The translations under genes and the position numbers were made by a program. A model generated the notes under the pieces. The model ran no database searches. It saw only the letters and a list, made by a program, of their open reading frames with translations, and had not been told where the DNA came from. From positions 744,001 to 808,000 of the forward strand of contig CAUVWY020000010.1 of assembly GCA_963555775.3 (NCBI GenBank): a stretch of 64,000 nucleotides of DNA. The letters are read 5' to 3'. Source of the stretch: JAJEDW01 sp963555775 (GTDB taxonomy: Bacteria > Acidobacteriota > Terriglobia > 20CM-2-55-15). Shown here piece by piece: positions 61,528 to 64,000 of the stretch. Positions within the stretch are counted from its first letter, which is position 1; each line of letters starts with the position of its first letter.

Positions 61528-62264
61528 TGCGCCAGACACAGTCAGGAATTCGCGCTGTCATCGTGGACGACGAAGCACTGTCCCGCTCCGTCCTGAGGGA
61601 GTACCTGGCGGCGTACGATGACATCGAAATCGTGGGCGAATGCGAGAACGGCTTCGAGGCTGTGCAAGCAGTCAACGATCTGACTCCGGATCTTCTCTTT
61701 CTGGACATTCAGATGCCCAAACTCGACGGATTCGAAGTCCTGGAGCTGATCGGCTCGGAGGTCGGCATCATATTCGTGACCGCCTACGACCAACACGCGA
61801 TCCGAGCGTTCGAGGTGCATGCGGTGGACTACCTGCTGAAGCCGTTCAGCGAAGAACGTCTGGGGGAGGCGCTCGATCAGGCGCGTTCGCGGCTGGCGCC
61901 GATGCCCGTTCCGGGAATCCTCCGAACCCGGCGTAAATCCTGGGTCGAGCGGGTGCTGATACGTTCCGGACCGCGGGTCGACGTCATCCCCGTCGAAAAG
62001 ATCGACTATGTCCAGGCCCAAGACGACTATGTGGCGTTCAAGGTCGGGGATCGAGAATATTTGAAGCAACAGACACTGAACGATCTCGAGGCGGAACTGG
62101 ATCCGTCGAGGTTCGTGAGGATTCACCGATCGTCCATTCTCAACATCGACCGGCTCGCAAGGATCGAACGCTATACGAAGCACAGCCATGCGGCCACTCT
62201 GAAGAATGGAACGCAATTGTCGGTCAGCAAGGCCGGCTTTGCGCGGCTGAACGACCTGCTCTAG
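61524..62264 (+). CDS. LytTR-family response regulator
   Basis: 246 aa. Receiver domain (about 8-125) with the acidic pair in VIVDDEALSRS, phosphoacceptor Asp in LLFLDIQMPKLDGFE (about 60), conserved Thr/Ala in IIFVTAYDQHAIRAF and Lys in DYLLKPFSEERLGEA. LytTR DNA-binding domain (about 145-240) with IDYVQAQDDYVAFKVGDREY, RFVRIHRSSILNIDRLARIE. Transcriptional output of the preceding kinase. The target genes may include its own operon; no direct repeats typical of LytTR sites were identified. Confidence 0.93.
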   Translation: MMRQTQSGIRAVIVDDEALSRSVLREYLAAYDDIEIVGECENGFEAVQAVNDLTPDLLFLDIQMPKLDGFEVLELIGSEVGIIFVTAYDQHAIRAFEVHAVDYLLKPFSEERLGEALDQARSRLAPMPVPGILRTRRKSWVERVLIRSGPRVDVIPVEKIDYVQAQDDYVAFKVGDREYLKQQTLNDLEAELDPSRFVRIHRSSILNIDRLARIERYTKHSHAATLKNGTQLSVSKAGFARLNDLL

Positions 62265-62386
62265 CTGGCAATTCCAGCAACGTTGTGCACACCGGGTAAC
62301 CGAGTAATAGGCGGTTTGTACCCCAGACTGCCGTGTTGACGGTGTTCATTGTTATGGGTCAGGTATCGGGGTAACAGAACGGAGCG
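62261..62386 (-). pseudogene. Integrase-type transposase C-terminal remnant
   Basis: The minus strand encodes RYLTHNNEHRQHGSLGYKPP then ITRLPGVHNVAGIAS and a stop, the typical C-terminal end of rve-integrase transposases of the IS481/IS3 kind (NxxRPHxSLGxxPP pattern). Nothing upstream of about 62386 continues it. Its stop codon overlaps the stop of the response regulator on the other strand. Confidence 0.6.
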
Positions 62387-62532
62387 GCCCTTTTTGGTCC
62401 CACCCATGAGAAATAGTGATCAGCACGGCGAGGCGGTGCTGTTGCACGATTCAACGGGGCGCGAATGCGACTGCCCGGCTCTTCGGTCTTGGTGTGCCGG
62501 GCCTTCGGGCTGCGTCCGGTCACTGAAGAGAG

Positions 62533-63084
62533 TCAGAAGAAATGTATCCAGTACATGGGAGCCCCGGTCGAGGAGGTTTCCTGCCGCAGCATAACCTGAT
62601 ACTGCGCGCCGTCGACTTCATGTACTCCTAGCAGGTAAAGCTTCGTTTCTTGAGGCCCGCCCTGGTCGGCGGACTGGAGCGCCCCTTCGATAAAGCGCTC
62701 CGCCACGTCAGAGGCGTCGGTAGCGAGAAGCATGTGGACCATGGAAAGGGACTCGTCCGGCATCTCCATCGTCAGCATCAGGGATTGGGCCGAGGAAGGA
62801 TTCGTCAGACGGAACTCATCGATGGTGACCGCCCCGGCAGGCTGTGTGATCAGGAAAAAGAATTCGCCCAATTCCTCCGTCAGGTACTCGTGCATCTCAA
62901 TGCGCGGGCGGGGATTCTGGAGTAATTCGAGGACGTCATCCATGAAAAAGCGGTCCTGCAGTTCACTATGGACCGGCGCGGGCAGGGACGGTGTCTGCTG
63001 AAGCCATACCCGCGCGGCGGCGGAGGGCATGATCGCCGCCATCCCAGCCAGGAACAGGACAGCCGTTGCGGTTCGTCGGTGCAT
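62533..63084 (-). CDS. Secreted hypothetical protein
   Basis: 183 aa from ATG 63084 with a signal peptide (TATAVLFLAGMAAIMPSAAA). The mature part has the segments DDVLELLQNPRPRIEMHEYL, TIDEFRLTNPSSAQSLMLTM and YLLGVHEVDGAQYQVMLRQE; no family recognised. The upstream open frame to 63378 overlaps the DUF6152 gene and is rejected. It starts 11 nt after the DUF6152 stop on the same strand. Confidence 0.7.
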   Translation of the reverse strand: MHRRTATAVLFLAGMAAIMPSAAARVWLQQTPSLPAPVHSELQDRFFMDDVLELLQNPRPRIEMHEYLTEELGEFFFLITQPAGAVTIDEFRLTNPSSAQSLMLTMEMPDESLSMVHMLLATDASDVAERFIEGALQSADQGGPQETKLYLLGVHEVDGAQYQVMLRQETSSTGAPMYWIHFF

Positions 63085-63095
63085 CGGTATATTGA

Positions 63096-63518
63096 CTACT
63101 CCCGGGGGTCTTCTTCCCGTTCGGGGGCTCCAATACTGGAGCCGCCAAGGAACACCGTCTCGCCGTTTGGAAACGTCAGATCCCGGCCGTTCGCCCGGAG
63201 CGATCCGTCCTTGGACTGATACCCGTCGACAACGATCTCGGCACCGGGCAAAAGGGAGTCTCTGGTCAGACCCCGCCGCAGCAACGTGTTCGGCGTGCCG
63301 GCTTCGATCATCCACTTCTCGATCGTACCGTCGGGCTTCTCCACATCGACATAAATCCACGCGTGGGGATTGATCCATTCCATCTTCGTAACGGTGGCCT
63401 CGAACTTGATGGGCCGGTTGGCGTCAAATTCGGCCGAGAAGGCATGATGGGCATCCACCCGAGGGGCCATCAGCAGCGGCCCCAGTGCGGCCATCGCAGC
63501 GATTCTCATGATTCGCAT
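63096..63518 (-). CDS. DUF6152-type secreted protein
   Basis: 140 aa with signal peptide (about 1-23). The mature N-terminus HHAFSAEFDANRPIKFEATV, then TKMEWINPHAWIYVDV and VDGYQSKDGSLRANGRDLTF, is characteristic of the DUF6152 family, common in Acidobacteriota and of unknown function. The HH pair at the mature N-terminus could bind a metal. It starts 20 nt after the upstream gene at 63539 on the same strand. Confidence 0.8.
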   Translation of the reverse strand: MRIMRIAAMAALGPLLMAPRVDAHHAFSAEFDANRPIKFEATVTKMEWINPHAWIYVDVEKPDGTIEKWMIEAGTPNTLLRRGLTRDSLLPGAEIVVDGYQSKDGSLRANGRDLTFPNGETVFLGGSSIGAPEREEDPRE

Positions 63519-63538
63519 CGGATTTCACCTCTCTGTGC

Positions 63539-64000
63539 TCAATTTCCTTCGGCTTGCTGCTCGCGCCTGCGCGCGCCGGTCAGGAAATGGACCGCGTCGT
63601 AGTTGTCTTCGTGGCATGCGTACTCGTAGAGTTGGTCGTCGGTCTTGTTCCACGGAATCATCGCCGTCCAAGGACGGCTCCAGGTGGCCGGATCCTCAAC
63701 GGTGAATTCATAGCCGATCGTATCGGCGTCCACGCGAGTCAGGCGTTCGACGATCTTGAACGTCTCCGGGTTCGAGTTGCGGAAAGTCACACCGGGATCG
63801 GTCCTGAAATTCGTGGTCTCCAGAACCAGCGAATCGCCCTCCCAGTGTCCACGAGTGTCACCCAGCCATTGCGGGAGCGTGGGCCCGAGGTGCGGCCTGC
63901 CGTCGACGGGGATGATGCGCGCGCTGTGGATCATTTCGACGAGAATCACGACATAGCCGGGACTCTGGAAGATCTGCTGCGTGTTGTTGTAGATCGTCGG
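63539..64000 (-). CDS. C-terminal part of a hypothetical secreted protein, cut by the window edge
   Basis: At least 153 codons are open to the window end without a start that is clearly the true one (an internal ATG lies at 63949, but the frame continues as IYNNTQQIFQSPGYVVILVE before it). Segments GRPHLGPTLPQWLGDTRGHW, LVLETTNFRTDPGVTFRN and HEDNYDAVHFLTGARRRE match a family of unknown function that is commonly encoded next to DUF6152 proteins. It is the first gene in this window of a minus-strand run with the next two. Confidence 0.75.
   Translation of the reverse strand, partial: PTIYNNTQQIFQSPGYVVILVEMIHSARIIPVDGRPHLGPTLPQWLGDTRGHWEGDSLVLETTNFRTDPGVTFRNSNPETFKIVERLTRVDADTIGYEFTVEDPATWSRPWTAMIPWNKTDDQLYEYACHEDNYDAVHFLTGARRREQQAEGN

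Noticed and set aside
1..64000. tRNA or rRNA genes
   Set aside because: No plausible T-loop/acceptor combination or rRNA segment was noticed by eye; a covariance search would be needed to exclude a tRNA fully.

Overview
The window looks like a chromosomal segment of a GC-rich Gram-negative bacterium, most likely a member of the Acidobacteriota. This is an inference from gene content: giant Oar-type TonB-dependent receptors with an N-terminal carboxypeptidase-regulatory-like domain, FG-GAP/ASPIC-UnbV (CRTAC1-type) secreted proteins, kinesin-light-chain-like TPR proteins, DUF5916 and DUF6152 family proteins, and a System I cytochrome c maturation cluster with a Cys-type CcmE. No rRNA, tRNA or CRISPR array was seen.

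Layout. 1-22.2 kb is a secreted/outer-membrane region: two Oar-type receptors (one split by an in-frame amber codon), three paralogous proteins joining a degenerate parvulin-like domain to long TPR arrays, three CRTAC1 proteins, a further TPR lipoprotein-like protein and an IS1380-type transposase. The order PpiC-like/TPR then CRTAC1 occurs twice on the same strand, so it looks like a reused cassette. 22.7-28.3 kb holds housekeeping genes: GNAT, an alpha-E/ATP-grasp pair, transketolase and queF. 28.7-29.3 kb is a toxin-antitoxin pair whose RelE-like toxin is frameshifted by a 4-bp tandem duplication.

29.6-37.2 kb is a cytochrome c biogenesis cluster on the plus strand: DsbA-like, VKOR, ccmE, ccmF, ccmH, a zinc-ribbon CcmI-like protein, a small membrane protein, ccmA, ccmB, ccmC, ccmD. 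It opens with a 46-bp near-palindrome lying over the first promoter. It also contains two diverged copies of a ~92-nt intergenic element (upstream of ccmA and ccmC) with a shared, partly covarying stem, plus a scar of ccmA start joined to ccmB end. 37.2-46.6 kb holds nucleoside transporter, rhodanese, ROK kinase, XRE regulator, lepA, PBP1A and two hypothetical genes; several have an extended -10 box so close to the start codon that leaderless transcripts are likely.

46.66-52.44 kb contains three 1916-bp copies of an ISAs1-family element whose transposase is fused to an N-terminal DruA-like (DUF4338) domain and is read through an A_AAA_AAG frameshift site. The target duplications show that copies 1 and 2 arrived as a head-to-tail dimer with a 10-bp spacer and copy 3 separately. 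52.5-64 kb holds DUF5916, an alpha/beta hydrolase, an acyl-CoA synthetase, a wrecked vapBC-type module, a Lia-like operon (two LiaF-like proteins, a LytS-type kinase, a LytTR regulator) in which the second LiaF-like gene is split by a 175-bp MITE, a transposase tail, and secreted hypothetical proteins running off the right end.
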